Positions 8,854 through 17,689 of a DNA stretch of 64,000 nucleotides are shown one piece after another; positions within the stretch are counted from its first letter, which is position 1; the number at the start of each line of letters is the position of its first letter. The position numbers were made by a program, and so were the translations under genes. The stretch comes from Hymenobacter tibetensis (GTDB lineage Bacteria; Bacteroidota; Bacteroidia; Cytophagales; Hymenobacteraceae). Location: positions 3,252,001-3,316,000 of the forward strand of contig NZ_CP094669.1 in assembly GCF_022827545.1 (NCBI RefSeq), in the 5' to 3' direction. The notes under the pieces are model-generated. The model saw nothing but the letters and a program-made list of their open reading frames with translations. It had not been told where the DNA came from and made no database searches.

Positions 8854-11139
8854 ATGAAAAAACTTACTCTGCTAGCCTTGTTGTTGGGCGCAGCGGCGCG
8901 GCCAACTCTGGCTCAAACAGTTATCACCATTGCAGCTGCCCGGGCGGCTGGTGTTGGGGCTACCGTCACGGTGCGGGGCGTCGTCACCAACGGACCCGAG
9001 CTGGGCATTATCCGGTACATCCAGGACGGTACGGCTGGGTTAGCCACCTACTCCACTTCAGCGGCTGGTTTCGACGCCCTAGTGCCCGGCGACAGTATAC
9101 AAATCAGCGGCACGCTGAAGAGCTTCAATGCCCTGCTGGAAATGGACCCCGTTAGCTCCGTGACGGTGCTGGCTCGCCAGCAGCGCGTGCGGCCGGCCGC
9201 TACCGTGCCCGCAGCCAACCTTAGCACGGTTTTCAGTGAGGCCTACGAGGGCCAATTGGTGCGCATCACCGGCAACACCCGCCTGACCACCGCGGCGGGC
9301 AGCCCGTTCTACACGTTTTCTGGCAACACCAACTACTTGCTCAACGGCACTCCCAACGCGGTGGTGCGTCCTAGCGCCTCGTCTACGGGCCCAACTGGCG
9401 TGGTAGGCAAGATTGCCCCCAACGGCAACTTCGATGTGCTCGGCATCATGAGCCAGTTCAATAGCGCTAGCCCTACGGCGACCACTGGCTACCAGTTCCT
9501 GCCCCGGCTCCACTCCGACTTCATACTCGGCACTACGCCCAACATTGTGGGGGCGCCTTACCCAACTGCCATTACCACCGACGGCTTTACGGTCAATTTT
9601 CCGACGCAGAACGCTGGCGACGCCCGTGTGGAGTACGGCCTCACGCCCACCACGCTCACCCAGCAGACAAATGTTAGCACCGTCGGAACGCAGCACACGC
9701 TGGCTATTACGGGCTTGCAGCCGGGCACACTCTATTACGTGAAAGTAAGTTCCAGCAACACCAACGGCCGCTCGGAGCTAGCCGCCGTGCCGATGATTAC
9801 GGCCTCGCTGTCGTCGGGCAAGATGCGCAGCTACTTCAACAACGCGGTGAACACCACCCTGGCCCTGCCTGGCAACAACGCCGTGTCTTTGCCCAGCGGT
9901 GCCATTGCCGACACCCTAGCCCGCTACATCAATCTAGCGCAGCAAACCCTCGATATTTCCATCTACAACTGGAACAACGCTACCATCCTGAACGCCGTGA
10001 ATGCCGCCAAAGCGCGAGGCGTGCAGGTGCGCGTGGTGTACGAAGGCGACAACACCAACGTGAGTCTGGTCAGCCTCGACCCGACCATCCCGCGCGTGAG
10101 CCGCGCCACCCAGATGGCTATCATGCACAACAAGTTTGTGGTGATTGACGCCAATAGCACCGACCCCAATCGTCCGTGGGTGTGGACTGGCTCCACCAAC
10201 TGGACTCCGGCTCAACTCGCTACCGACCGCAACAATGCCATTGCCATCCAAGACCAGAGCCTGGCCCGCGTTTACACCTTGGAGTTCAACGAAATGTGGG
10301 GCGGTGGCACCAACGCTACGGCCCGGTTCGGCTCCGCCAAAACCGACAACACGCCGCACTTCCTCAGCATCGGCGGCAAGCTGGTGGAGTCGTGGTTTTC
10401 GCCCACCGATAACGTGCAGGAACGTCTGATTCAAAGCATCCAAACGGCCAACAACGACCTGCACGTAGCCACCATGCTTATCACACGCGGCGAAATCACG
10501 CGTGCTATTCGCGACCAAGTGCAGGCTGCCAACATTGCCGCATGCTCGGAAGTCCTCCTTGACGATGCCGCCGACAGCCCAGCTGACGTAATCAACACGC
10601 TACGCACCACCCTCGGTAACCGTGTGCTATTTGACGTAGTGCCTGGCACGATGCACCACAAGTACGTCCTGGTGGATGCTGGGGCCGCACAGTCGGACCC
10701 CTTAGTGTTCGTGGGCTCTCACAACTGGAGCGCGGCCGCTAACACAGAAAACGACGAAAACACGCTCATCGTCCATGATGCGCGCATCGTGAATCAGTAT
10801 TACCAGGAGTTCTACCAGCGCATCAGCGAGCAGAACGTAACCGGGGTAAGTCCGTGCAACCTGATTTTGGCCAACAAGCAGGCCACCGTACAGCAGAGCA
10901 GCGTGCAGGTATATCCCAATCCTACCAGCGGCTCGTTTGCAGTGCGCCTCGAAGCCAGTAAAGCCCGTACGGCTACGGTTACGTTGCGCGACGTAACCGG
11001 CCGCGTAGTACTAGCACAAACCCGCCCGCTCAACGGCCAGGAAGTTACCGTGGATGCCTCCACGCTCCGTGCTGGCCTCTACATGGTTCAGATTGCAACC
11101 CCAGAAGCCACGCAGATAAGCCGTGTGGTAGTGGAATAG
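8854..11139 (+). CDS. Secreted phospholipase D-like protein with T9SS sorting domain
   Basis: A 761-residue exported protein. The signal peptide MKKLTLLALLLGAAAR ends near TLAQ. Next comes an OB-fold-like domain (about 20-210), a fibronectin-III-like segment (about 225-310) and two phospholipase D modules. The HKD motifs are HNKFVVID followed by GSTNWT, and HHKYVLVDAG followed by GSHNWS, so both catalytic halves look intact. The last 80 residues (VYPNPTSGSF ... GLYMVQIAT) form a type A sorting domain of the type IX secretion system. It is likely released to the cell surface, where it may cleave nucleic acids or phospholipids; the substrate is not decided by sequence. The start at 8854 gives the signal peptide. 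Confidence 0.88.
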   Translation: MKKLTLLALLLGAAARPTLAQTVITIAAARAAGVGATVTVRGVVTNGPELGIIRYIQDGTAGLATYSTSAAGFDALVPGDSIQISGTLKSFNALLEMDPVSSVTVLARQQRVRPAATVPAANLSTVFSEAYEGQLVRITGNTRLTTAAGSPFYTFSGNTNYLLNGTPNAVVRPSASSTGPTGVVGKIAPNGNFDVLGIMSQFNSASPTATTGYQFLPRLHSDFILGTTPNIVGAPYPTAITTDGFTVNFPTQNAGDARVEYGLTPTTLTQQTNVSTVGTQHTLAITGLQPGTLYYVKVSSSNTNGRSELAAVPMITASLSSGKMRSYFNNAVNTTLALPGNNAVSLPSGAIADTLARYINLAQQTLDISIYNWNNATILNAVNAAKARGVQVRVVYEGDNTNVSLVSLDPTIPRVSRATQMAIMHNKFVVIDANSTDPNRPWVWTGSTNWTPAQLATDRNNAIAIQDQSLARVYTLEFNEMWGGGTNATARFGSAKTDNTPHFLSIGGKLVESWFSPTDNVQERLIQSIQTANNDLHVATMLITRGEITRAIRDQVQAANIAACSEVLLDDAADSPADVINTLRTTLGNRVLFDVVPGTMHHKYVLVDAGAAQSDPLVFVGSHNWSAAANTENDENTLIVHDARIVNQYYQEFYQRISEQNVTGVSPCNLILANKQATVQQSSVQVYPNPTSGSFAVRLEASKARTATVTLRDVTGRVVLAQTRPLNGQEVTVDASTLRAGLYMVQIATPEATQISRVVVE

Positions 11140-11162
11140 CGTATTCCTTTGGCAACTCAATA

Positions 11163-11196
11163 AAAGAGGCGGCTTCCGAATGGAAGCCGCCTCTTT
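11163..11196. terminator. Bidirectional terminator between PLD-like gene and rlmF
   Basis: A perfect 15-bp stem (AAAGAGGCGGCTTCC, loop GAAT) with an A-run on the left and a T-run on the right. It sits between two convergent genes and can serve both. Confidence 0.85.
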
Positions 11197-11237
11197 CAGT
11201 TTTCAGGCCTTACGATACATGCACTGTTGGCTGCTTT

Positions 11238-12206
11238 TTACTCCTTCACTTCTTTGCTGCTAGCGGCGAGCTTGGTTGTGTCACGCTGCCACCGCCGCTC
11301 CCGCCACGCCTGGTGCTGCGCTTCGTCCTGGAACGTCCAGGCTACTAGGCGGCTGACTTTCTGGCCCTGGTTCATAGGTATAGTTTGGACGTTGGTAGCG
11401 CCAGCTAGCTTGAGAAAATGGTAGGCACTGGGCAAGGTTTCCTTTTTGGAAATGAGGGAAGTGAACCACAGCACCCGCGTAGCCAGGGGCACGCTCTGCT
11501 CCACCATACGCCGCACAAAGGCCTCTTCACCGCCGACATACCACAGTTCGGTGTTTTTGCCACCAAAGTTGGGTGAAGGCTCCATAGACTGTGCATGGCC
11601 CAAGTTGCGGGCTTTGCGCTGGTTGCTAGCCGCAGCTTCCTCCGCTGAACCATGAAACGGCGGGTTACAAATCGTCAAATCAAACTCCTCGCGCGCCTTC
11701 ACAATCCCGTCAAATATATCTTCCGAGTGGCTTTGCAGCCGCAAATCGATGCGGCCAGCCAGAACCGGATTGGCGGCTACCATGTGCTTGGCCGCCCGAA
11801 CAGCCACTGGGTCAATATCAGAACCTACAAAGCGCCAGTTGTACTCCCGCGTCCCAATGATAGGATACACGCAGTTCGCCCCCACCCCAATATCCAGCAC
11901 ATGCACCGACTTTCCCCGCGGCGCTTCACCCCCATTCACCTTGGCCAGCAAGTCAGCGGCATGATGGATATAGTCGGCGCGACCGGGGATGGGCGGGCAT
12001 AGGTAGCCGGCCGGAATATCCCAGTGCTGTACCCCGTAGAACTGCTTGAGCAAAGCCTTGTTAAGGGCCTTTACCGCGGCCGGATCAGTGAAATCCACAG
12101 TTTCTTCGCCGGTGGGCGTATGCGTCAGGAAGGACGCAAGCTCGGGGTTGGCGGCTATGAGTTGCGGGAAGTCGTAGCGGGCGGCGTGGCGGTTGCGAGG
12201 GTGCAA
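11238..12206 (-). CDS. rlmF: 23S rRNA (adenine-1618-N6)-methyltransferase RlmF
   Basis: A 322-residue SAM-dependent enzyme that methylates N6 of A1618 in 23S rRNA. The N-terminal HPRNRHAARYDFPQL is the family hallmark. The SAM site is DIGVGANCVYPIIG, and the catalytic motif NPPFHGSAEEA fits N6-adenine methylation. The frame opens with TTG at 12206 directly before HPRNRH. No ATG or GTG lies upstream in frame before the region degenerates into short repeats, so TTG is the best start although uncertain. The length agrees with E. coli RlmF (about 308). Confidence 0.93.
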   Translation of the reverse strand: MHPRNRHAARYDFPQLIAANPELASFLTHTPTGEETVDFTDPAAVKALNKALLKQFYGVQHWDIPAGYLCPPIPGRADYIHHAADLLAKVNGGEAPRGKSVHVLDIGVGANCVYPIIGTREYNWRFVGSDIDPVAVRAAKHMVAANPVLAGRIDLRLQSHSEDIFDGIVKAREEFDLTICNPPFHGSAEEAAASNQRKARNLGHAQSMEPSPNFGGKNTELWYVGGEEAFVRRMVEQSVPLATRVLWFTSLISKKETLPSAYHFLKLAGATNVQTIPMNQGQKVSRLVAWTFQDEAQHQAWRERRWQRDTTKLAASSKEVKE

Positions 12207-12248
12207 AGTAGGGTGGAAAAGTGAGATGTAGTGAATGGCTGGCGCCGC

Positions 12249-12806
12249 CTACTCTTTCGTTACGGGCGGTCCAATTACCTGGATATCATGCGCGGCAAAA
12301 ATCCGAGTTGCCTCTTCGGAAGTAGGCGGGGATTTCAATGCTGCAAAAGCCAAAAATAGGTCTTCTAGCTTTCCTGCGGGCTGCAACGTCACCATAGTGC
12401 GGCCAACGGGGCTTATCTGAATCCAGGAGTGCGGAATTTTGCGGGGCATGAAAATACTATCCCCCGCTGTGAGCGTGTATTTCTCCTGCCCGAGCTGAAA
12501 ATAGAATTCTCCTTCCAGCACATAAAAAACCTCGTCTTGGTAGGCATGTACGTGCAGAGGGAGGCCCCTACCGGGCGACAAATTCGTCTGCTCGAACAAG
12601 AACAGGCCCCCATCGGAGTCCTTGCCGGATATTTTGACCTCGATGACGGTGCTGTTGGGTCCGTTTGGCTTGATGTGCCCGTGGTGGCGTGCCTCGCCGG
12701 CTTTCACCTTAAAGCCTGGTCCGAGCTGAGCAGCTTCAGCAGGCAAATCAGTTAGCGCAACGAAAGGCGCCGCAAGGGTTGTCAGGACGAATTTTCTTCT
12801 TTCCAT
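12249..12806 (-). CDS. Exported cupin-domain protein
   Basis: The product is 185 residues from the ATG at 12806 (MERRKFVLTTLAAP), with a signal peptide-like N-terminus. A single cupin barrel follows: GLPLHVHAYQDEVFYVLEGEFYFQLG carries the first metal-binding His/His/Glu set, and GDSIFMPRKIPHSWI gives the final His. It is likely a periplasmic metal-binding enzyme or sensor of unknown substrate. The upstream region holds a clear 10-bp inverted repeat (12875-12906), which suggests control by a dedicated repressor. An in-frame ATG at 12875 would place the start inside that repeat and is rejected. Confidence 0.8.
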   Translation of the reverse strand: MERRKFVLTTLAAPFVALTDLPAEAAQLGPGFKVKAGEARHHGHIKPNGPNSTVIEVKISGKDSDGGLFLFEQTNLSPGRGLPLHVHAYQDEVFYVLEGEFYFQLGQEKYTLTAGDSIFMPRKIPHSWIQISPVGRTMVTLQPAGKLEDLFLAFAALKSPPTSEEATRIFAAHDIQVIGPPVTKE

Positions 12807-12874
12807 GGCGTAACCGCTAGTAAGGTCTTGTGCCCTGGCCCGACGCGTACGACTGTCCGCACCACGACAGCGCA

Positions 12875-12906
12875 ATTAGGTGAAACATGTATATGGTTCA
12901 CCTAAT
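12875..12906. promoter_or_regulatory. Inverted repeat upstream of the cupin gene, possible operator
   Basis: ATTAGGTGAA and its exact complement are separated by 12 bases. It lies 69 bases before the cupin ATG and 24 bases after the mutS2 stop. With no T-run on either side, an operator is more likely than a terminator. The binding protein is unknown. Confidence 0.5.
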
Positions 12907-12929
12907 ATACCACTAGCGGCCAATACCTC

Positions 12930-15347
12930 CTATTTCAGCACAGCTACCGTCGCACCGTCGCCGCCCCGGTCAGCGTGCTCGTCGGCTACGCTGGCCACTT
13001 GGCGGGTGCGGTGCAGGTAGTCGCGCACCACTTGGCGGAGCACACCATTGCCGCGGCCGTGCAGAAACTTGATTTCCGGCACCCCTAGCATCACAGCATC
13101 ATCCACGTAGGCCATGACCTTGTTGAGCGCATCTTCGGCTCGCTCCCCGCGCAAGTCTAGCGTAGGACTGAAGTTCGACATCTTGCCGGTGGTGTCGAAG
13201 CCCGAGTACTGAGCCGGTGCCTTACGAGCCGCTTCTTTTTCCCGCTCCCGAATCTCGGTGCGGGTTAGCTTTTCCAGCTGGTTGACCTTGACGATGGTTT
13301 TCATCCCGCCAAAGCTCACCTCGGCCGTTTTGCCTTTCACGCTCATCAGCTCGCCGTACCCTTCCTGCCCGATCAGCGCTACTTTGTCGCCGGGCTTTAG
13401 GGAGCCAGCTTCGGCTAGTTCCCGGGTGCCTTTCGGCTTGGGCGGCTCGATTTGCAGCTTCTCACGCACAAACGTGTCGAGCTTGCCGCGGGCCTCTTTG
13501 GTGCGTTCCTTGTCGGCCTGGCCCAGGCGAATTTCCTGAATAGTGGCCTCAATTTGCTGATTGGTGTCCTTGAGTAAGGCCTTGGCCTTCTGCTTTGCAT
13601 CGCGCAACACGTCGAGCGTGGTATCGTCGAGGTACTTCTTGAGGTCCTGGTATTCCTGCGCTGCTTTCTTGAGGCGGCGCTCCTGCTTGACGGCTTCAGC
13701 CGTACGGGCTTCGAGGTCGGTTTTTTCTTTCTCCAAGCCTTCCAGCAACCGGTCGTAGCGGATTTTGTCTTTGCCCACGAGTTGGGTAGCGCGCTCCACT
13801 ATCTGTTTCGGCAAGCCAATTTTGCGCGCAATTTCGATGGCAAACGACGAACCCGGCTTGCCAATTTCCAAGCGGTAGAGCGGCTGCAATTTCTCGGGGT
13901 CGTAGCGCATGGCGCCGTTCACAATGCCAGGCGTACGCTCCGCGTAGTTCTTGAGGTTGGTGTAGTGGGTGGTAATCACGCCGAAGCTGCGCACCCGGTT
14001 CAGCTGCTCCAGCACCGACTCAGCAATGGCACCGCCCAAGGAAGGCTCCGTACCCGTACCAAATTCGTCGATGAGCACGAGGCTGCGCTTGTTGGCCAGC
14101 GTAACGAATTGCTTCATCGCCAACAAGTGTGAGGAATACGTACTCAAGTCGTTTTCCAGGCTTTGCTCGTCACCGATATCCAAGAAGATATCATCGAACA
14201 TCCCGGCCTCGGAGTTTTCGCCGGCCGGAATCAGCAGGCCGCATTGCAGCATGTACTGCACCAGCCCTACCGTCTTCATGGCCACCGACTTACCACCAGC
14301 GTTCGGCCCCGAAATCAATAGGATACGCTGTTCGAAATCTAGCTCGATATCAAGCGGTACCACTTCGCGCGGGTCCTCCTTGGCGTGCTTCAGAAACGTG
14401 AGATACAGCAGCGGGTGCCGCACCTGCTTCCAGCGCGCCAAAGGCTTAGGGTTTAATACCGGCAAGGTAGCTTCCAGCTGCAACGCCAGCCGCGCCTTGG
14501 CCCGAATAAAATCAATCAGCCCCAGGTACTGATACGCCTTGCGCAAATCCGGAATGTGCGGGCGCAATTGGTCGGTGAGGGCGGTTAGGATGCGGATCAG
14601 CTCACGCTGATACGCGTTTTCCAGGTCCTTGATGTCGTTGTTCAGCTCGAACACGGCCTCCGGTTCAATAAACACGGTTTGGCCCGAAGCAGACTCGTCG
14701 TGAATCAGACCCTTCATCCGGCGCTTGTGCTCGGCAATAACCGGCAGCACCAAGCGGCCACCCCGAATGGTGGGCTCGGCATCACCGGGCACCCAGCCCT
14801 CAGATTTGGCATGGCGCAGGATACCGGCAATCTGCTTACGTAGCTGCACCTGGCGCGCAATCAGTTCGTGCCGGATTTGGCCCAGCAACGGCGAGGCATT
14901 GTCGCGCACGGCTCCTTCATCGTCCACTACTTTGTCGAGGGCGGCCAGCAGGTTGCGGTCTACCTGCACGCCAATGCCTAATAGGCGCAGCGTGGGGTAC
15001 AGCTCTTCGGCGGCCTGGCTGAAAAAGGTCAGCGCCTGCCGAATGGTGCGCAAACTCATCTTCACGGCAAAGAACGCCGCTACGTCAAGGTAAGCACCGG
15101 GCAAGCTGGCGCGTACCAGTTGCGGGTTTACGTCGTGGTAGTGCTGACTCGGAAAATCGGCGCCACTATGAAGCAGGCCGCGAAATTCGTCGGTTTGAAG
15201 AAGCAGTTTGTGTAGCTGGTCGTGCTTGGTCTGAAACGTCATCTTGGCCACAAACTGGCGGCCCAGCGCACTCAGACACATAGATTCCAGCATTTCGCGC
15301 AACTGCGCGAAGCCTATTTTCTGCTCGAAATTATTAGGAAGAATCAA
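12930..15347 (-). CDS. mutS2: Endonuclease MutS2
   Basis: An 805-residue MutS-family ATPase lacking the mismatch-recognition domain. It acts on branched DNA or on stalled and collided ribosomes. Visible parts are a clamp/core region, Walker A GPNAGGKSVAMKT near residue 340, Walker B LVLIDEFGTGTEP with the STYSSHL signature, a long coiled coil (about 520-620), a KOW-like segment, and the C-terminal Smr nuclease domain (LDLRGERAEDALNKV, HGRGNGVLR). The frame opens with TTG (LILPNNFEQKIGF); relatives start at the same point, so TTG is accepted. A GGTA-type tandem repeat (15352-15379) lies in the presumed leader. Confidence 0.95.
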   Translation of the reverse strand: MILPNNFEQKIGFAQLREMLESMCLSALGRQFVAKMTFQTKHDQLHKLLLQTDEFRGLLHSGADFPSQHYHDVNPQLVRASLPGAYLDVAAFFAVKMSLRTIRQALTFFSQAAEELYPTLRLLGIGVQVDRNLLAALDKVVDDEGAVRDNASPLLGQIRHELIARQVQLRKQIAGILRHAKSEGWVPGDAEPTIRGGRLVLPVIAEHKRRMKGLIHDESASGQTVFIEPEAVFELNNDIKDLENAYQRELIRILTALTDQLRPHIPDLRKAYQYLGLIDFIRAKARLALQLEATLPVLNPKPLARWKQVRHPLLYLTFLKHAKEDPREVVPLDIELDFEQRILLISGPNAGGKSVAMKTVGLVQYMLQCGLLIPAGENSEAGMFDDIFLDIGDEQSLENDLSTYSSHLLAMKQFVTLANKRSLVLIDEFGTGTEPSLGGAIAESVLEQLNRVRSFGVITTHYTNLKNYAERTPGIVNGAMRYDPEKLQPLYRLEIGKPGSSFAIEIARKIGLPKQIVERATQLVGKDKIRYDRLLEGLEKEKTDLEARTAEAVKQERRLKKAAQEYQDLKKYLDDTTLDVLRDAKQKAKALLKDTNQQIEATIQEIRLGQADKERTKEARGKLDTFVREKLQIEPPKPKGTRELAEAGSLKPGDKVALIGQEGYGELMSVKGKTAEVSFGGMKTIVKVNQLEKLTRTEIREREKEAARKAPAQYSGFDTTGKMSNFSPTLDLRGERAEDALNKVMAYVDDAVMLGVPEIKFLHGRGNGVLRQVVRDYLHRTRQVASVADEHADRGGDGATVAVLK

Positions 15348-15351
15348 ATCA

Positions 15352-15379
15352 GGTAGTTGGTAATGGGTAGTCGGTAAGC
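15352..15379. repeat. Four-copy 7-bp degenerate tandem repeat before mutS2
   Basis: Units GGTAGTT, GGTAATG, GGTAGTC and GGTAAGC follow without gaps, starting 5 bases upstream of the mutS2 start codon. A TATCTTCG element (minus strand, 15391-15398) lies just beyond, so the repeat would be in the 5' leader. Confidence 0.6.
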
Positions 15380-15390
15380 GGAGTGCAATA

Positions 15391-15398
15391 CGAAGATA
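15391..15398 (-). promoter_or_regulatory. Candidate -7 element of mutS2
   Basis: On the minus strand the sequence reads TATCTTCG, one mismatch from TAnnTTTG, 43 bases upstream of the mutS2 start. This places the GGTA repeat in the transcribed leader. Confidence 0.4.
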
Positions 15399-15543
15399 AA
15401 CACTTGAAAAGGCAGGAAAGATTCATTAATTGAAATGTAGCGTAAAGTCCTGGCGCAGCGCCTGTGTAGATGAAGCACACAACTTATTTCATTACTTGAA
15501 TTTCAACTAGTTACCTAATTCCCGCGGCAAGATACGCTGGAGG

Positions 15544-16302
15544 CTACATCTCCCCCTCCACCCCTAGCCCAAACAGCGCGAAGTCGTATTTCACGGGGTC
15601 GTTGGGGTCGAAGTCGCGCAGGTGAGCGGTGAGGTCTTCGGCGGCCAGCCAGTCCATTTGCTTGCGGTCCAGCAAACCCAACCGGCGCGCAACGCGCTCC
15701 ACATGCACGTCGCAGGGACAGATTAGCTCGCTCATGGGTAGGCGGGTCCAGAGGCCGAAGTCCACCCCTCGGTCGTCCTGCCTAACCATCCAGCGCAGGT
15801 ACATGTTTACGCGCTTACAAGCCGAGCCGCGGGCCGGCGTAGCGACGTGCTTGCGGGTGCGGTGCGGCGCGTCGGGGAGGCTAAAGAACAAGTTGTGGAA
15901 GTTTTCCAGCCGCTCTTTTTGAGTGTTTCCAATCAGAAAACCATCTTCCAGCGTGTCGTGGCCCGAATAGAACCAGCGCAACCAGTGCACAAAGTACAGC
16001 AGGTCGGTATCGCAGAAAGTGCGGTGGCAAAACCCCAGCAGGCGCTTCAGGTCCTCGTCTTCGTGCTGCGTAATGAATTGGTAGGGCGCATCGTCCATGC
16101 GTCGCATCAGCTCGTGGCATTTGCTGATGATGGTAGGCCGCCGACCCCAGGCCAGCAACGCCGCAAACAAGCCGCTGATTTCCACGTCTTGCCGAAGCGT
16201 GAAGCGGTGCGGAATGCTGATAGGGTCGTGGAGCACAAAGGCTGGGCGGTTGTAGTGCTCGTACTGCTCTTCTAGCAAGGTCCGAACCTGAGCGTGATTC
16301 AT
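15544..16302 (-). CDS. TIGR02757-family protein (DUF2400)
   Basis: A 252-residue protein of the TIGR02757 family, conserved in Bacteroidota and epsilonproteobacteria and without a settled function. Typical segments are DPISIPHRFTLRQDVEISG, LLAWGRRPTIISKCHELM, a central RLNMYLRWMVR-like block (KRVNMYLRWMVRQD), and a C-terminal LTAHLRDFDPNDPVKYDFALFGLG. The fold resembles the helix-hairpin-helix DNA glycosylase type, so a nucleic-acid role is possible (inference). The ATG at 16302 gives the family-normal length; the frame extends 41 codons upstream through an inverted repeat that is clearly non-coding. Confidence 0.88.
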   Translation of the reverse strand: MNHAQVRTLLEEQYEHYNRPAFVLHDPISIPHRFTLRQDVEISGLFAALLAWGRRPTIISKCHELMRRMDDAPYQFITQHEDEDLKRLLGFCHRTFCDTDLLYFVHWLRWFYSGHDTLEDGFLIGNTQKERLENFHNLFFSLPDAPHRTRKHVATPARGSACKRVNMYLRWMVRQDDRGVDFGLWTRLPMSELICPCDVHVERVARRLGLLDRKQMDWLAAEDLTAHLRDFDPNDPVKYDFALFGLGVEGEM

Positions 16303-16368
16303 ATTAGAGGTAAGGGGTAAAATAAGCGCCAGGCGTTGGTACGCTACCTGAACACGCAGAAAGTGAAA

Positions 16369-16420
16369 AGGTGAGATGTACGTTCTCGGCTGGTTTAGCG
16401 TCAGAACGTACATCTCACCT
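16369..16420. repeat. Inverted repeat with 18-bp perfect arms
   Basis: Left arm 16369-16386 (AGGTGAGATGTACGTTCT) and right arm 16403-16420 are exact complements around a 16-base loop. It lies between the TIGR02757 gene and the LysM gene. The minus strand has no T-run after it, so a plain intrinsic terminator is unlikely. It contains the GGTGAGATG word seen near other minus-strand genes here. Confidence 0.8.
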
Positions 16421-16446
16421 CGCACTCGTGGTATCTCGCTACTGGC

Positions 16447-17463
16447 TTATGGTACGTAGCTGGTTTCCACCCGGAAACGGGCGTCTGGCGTGGCGAGGCG
16501 CTGCACCGCGCGCGGCGAAAGGCGCACCAGAATATTGTTGTTTTCACCGGTGTTGGGCAGCACACCGATAACGCGCACGTACACCGACTGCCCGTTCATA
16601 ATATTACGAACCTGCATAATAGTGCCAACCGCTGCTGTTTTGTGTAGCGCCAAATACTTGTCGGTGTTGCTGTTGGCAATGCTGGTAGCAAGGCCGCTTT
16701 CCGTTACGCGCCGCACAATTTCGCTAGCGCGCTCTGGAGCGCGCTCTTCTTCCCTTTCAGTGGCAGGGGCTGCGGTTGAAGTGGCTGCTGTATCGCGGGG
16801 GCGCTCGTTCGGCACGGTTTGCTCCGTCCGAATCGGGGCCGGGCGAACAGGTGCCGGGGCCGGTGTTGGAGCCGGCTTGGCGGGAGCAGGGGCAGCGGCT
16901 ACTGGCTCACGCGTGGCGGGTGCGGAGGTGGCAGGCCGGGCAGGCGTAGCGCCGGCCGAAACTATAATCGTCTGGCCGATGCGCACGTTGTAGTTGGGGG
17001 CAAACCCATTCAATTGTGCCAATGCCTGAGGCGTAGTACCGTATTGGCGCGCAATAGAAAAAAAGGTCTGGCCCGCAGCCACTTTGTGCACGCGCTTGCC
17101 CCCGGTGTTGGCGGGTAGCGTCCGGACCGTGCCGGCGGCCGGTGCTTTAGCGGGGGCAGCTGCGGTTTTGGGGGCTGTTTGGGCGGGCATCACGGCCCGT
17201 TGGCGGGGTACTAACACCACTTGTCCTGTCGTCAAGGCTCCTTGCAGACCGGCGTTGGCTTCCACAATTTGATCGACGGGCACTTTATAGCGGCGGGAAA
17301 GACCGTAGAGCGTTTCGCCGGGCGCAACCCGGTGCTTGATTAGCATTTTATTGTTGCGGTATTCCACCCCAATAGAGTCGGGAGGAGCTACGAAGCGCGG
17401 AGCCGCTAGGGCCGTGAAACCAGAGAAAACAAGCGCTACGGACAGCAACGAAAATCGAAACAT
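16447..17463 (-). CDS. LysM-repeat protein with RlpA-like C-terminal domain
   Basis: A 338-residue exported protein from the ATG at 17463 (MFRFSLLSVALVFSG). A signal peptide ends near LAAP. Two LysM peptidoglycan-binding domains follow: KHRVAPGETLYGLSRRYKVP and HKVAAGQTFFSIARQYGTT. A Pro/Ala-rich linker (about 165-245) leads to a C-terminal domain with LHKTAAVGTIMQVRNIMNG and VRVIGVLPNTGENN and LSPRAVQRL, which resembles the RlpA double-psi beta-barrel. The protein probably binds the cell wall from the periplasm and acts in cell-wall remodelling. Whether it has lytic activity is unclear, since the RlpA catalytic Asp and His positions are not obvious. Confidence 0.85.
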   Translation of the reverse strand: MFRFSLLSVALVFSGFTALAAPRFVAPPDSIGVEYRNNKMLIKHRVAPGETLYGLSRRYKVPVDQIVEANAGLQGALTTGQVVLVPRQRAVMPAQTAPKTAAAPAKAPAAGTVRTLPANTGGKRVHKVAAGQTFFSIARQYGTTPQALAQLNGFAPNYNVRIGQTIIVSAGATPARPATSAPATREPVAAAPAPAKPAPTPAPAPVRPAPIRTEQTVPNERPRDTAATSTAAPATEREEERAPERASEIVRRVTESGLATSIANSNTDKYLALHKTAAVGTIMQVRNIMNGQSVYVRVIGVLPNTGENNNILVRLSPRAVQRLATPDARFRVETSYVP

Positions 17464-17689
17464 AAAACTACCAGGCCGAAGCCGACGCAAACGAGAGGAA
17501 CCTAGAGAAGATCAGCAAAACCAATGCCTCTCCAACGAATGTACTACTCCGCTGAAGAAGGGCAACCACCTTTCCGCGCAGAAATTCTGCCGAAAGTTAG
17601 GGATTCAAGCGCAGTCCTGTGCCGGAATATGACGACGGAAATTATTTATTGCTTGTTTTGCTGATTATCTGGTCCTTCTTCCCCTTCGC

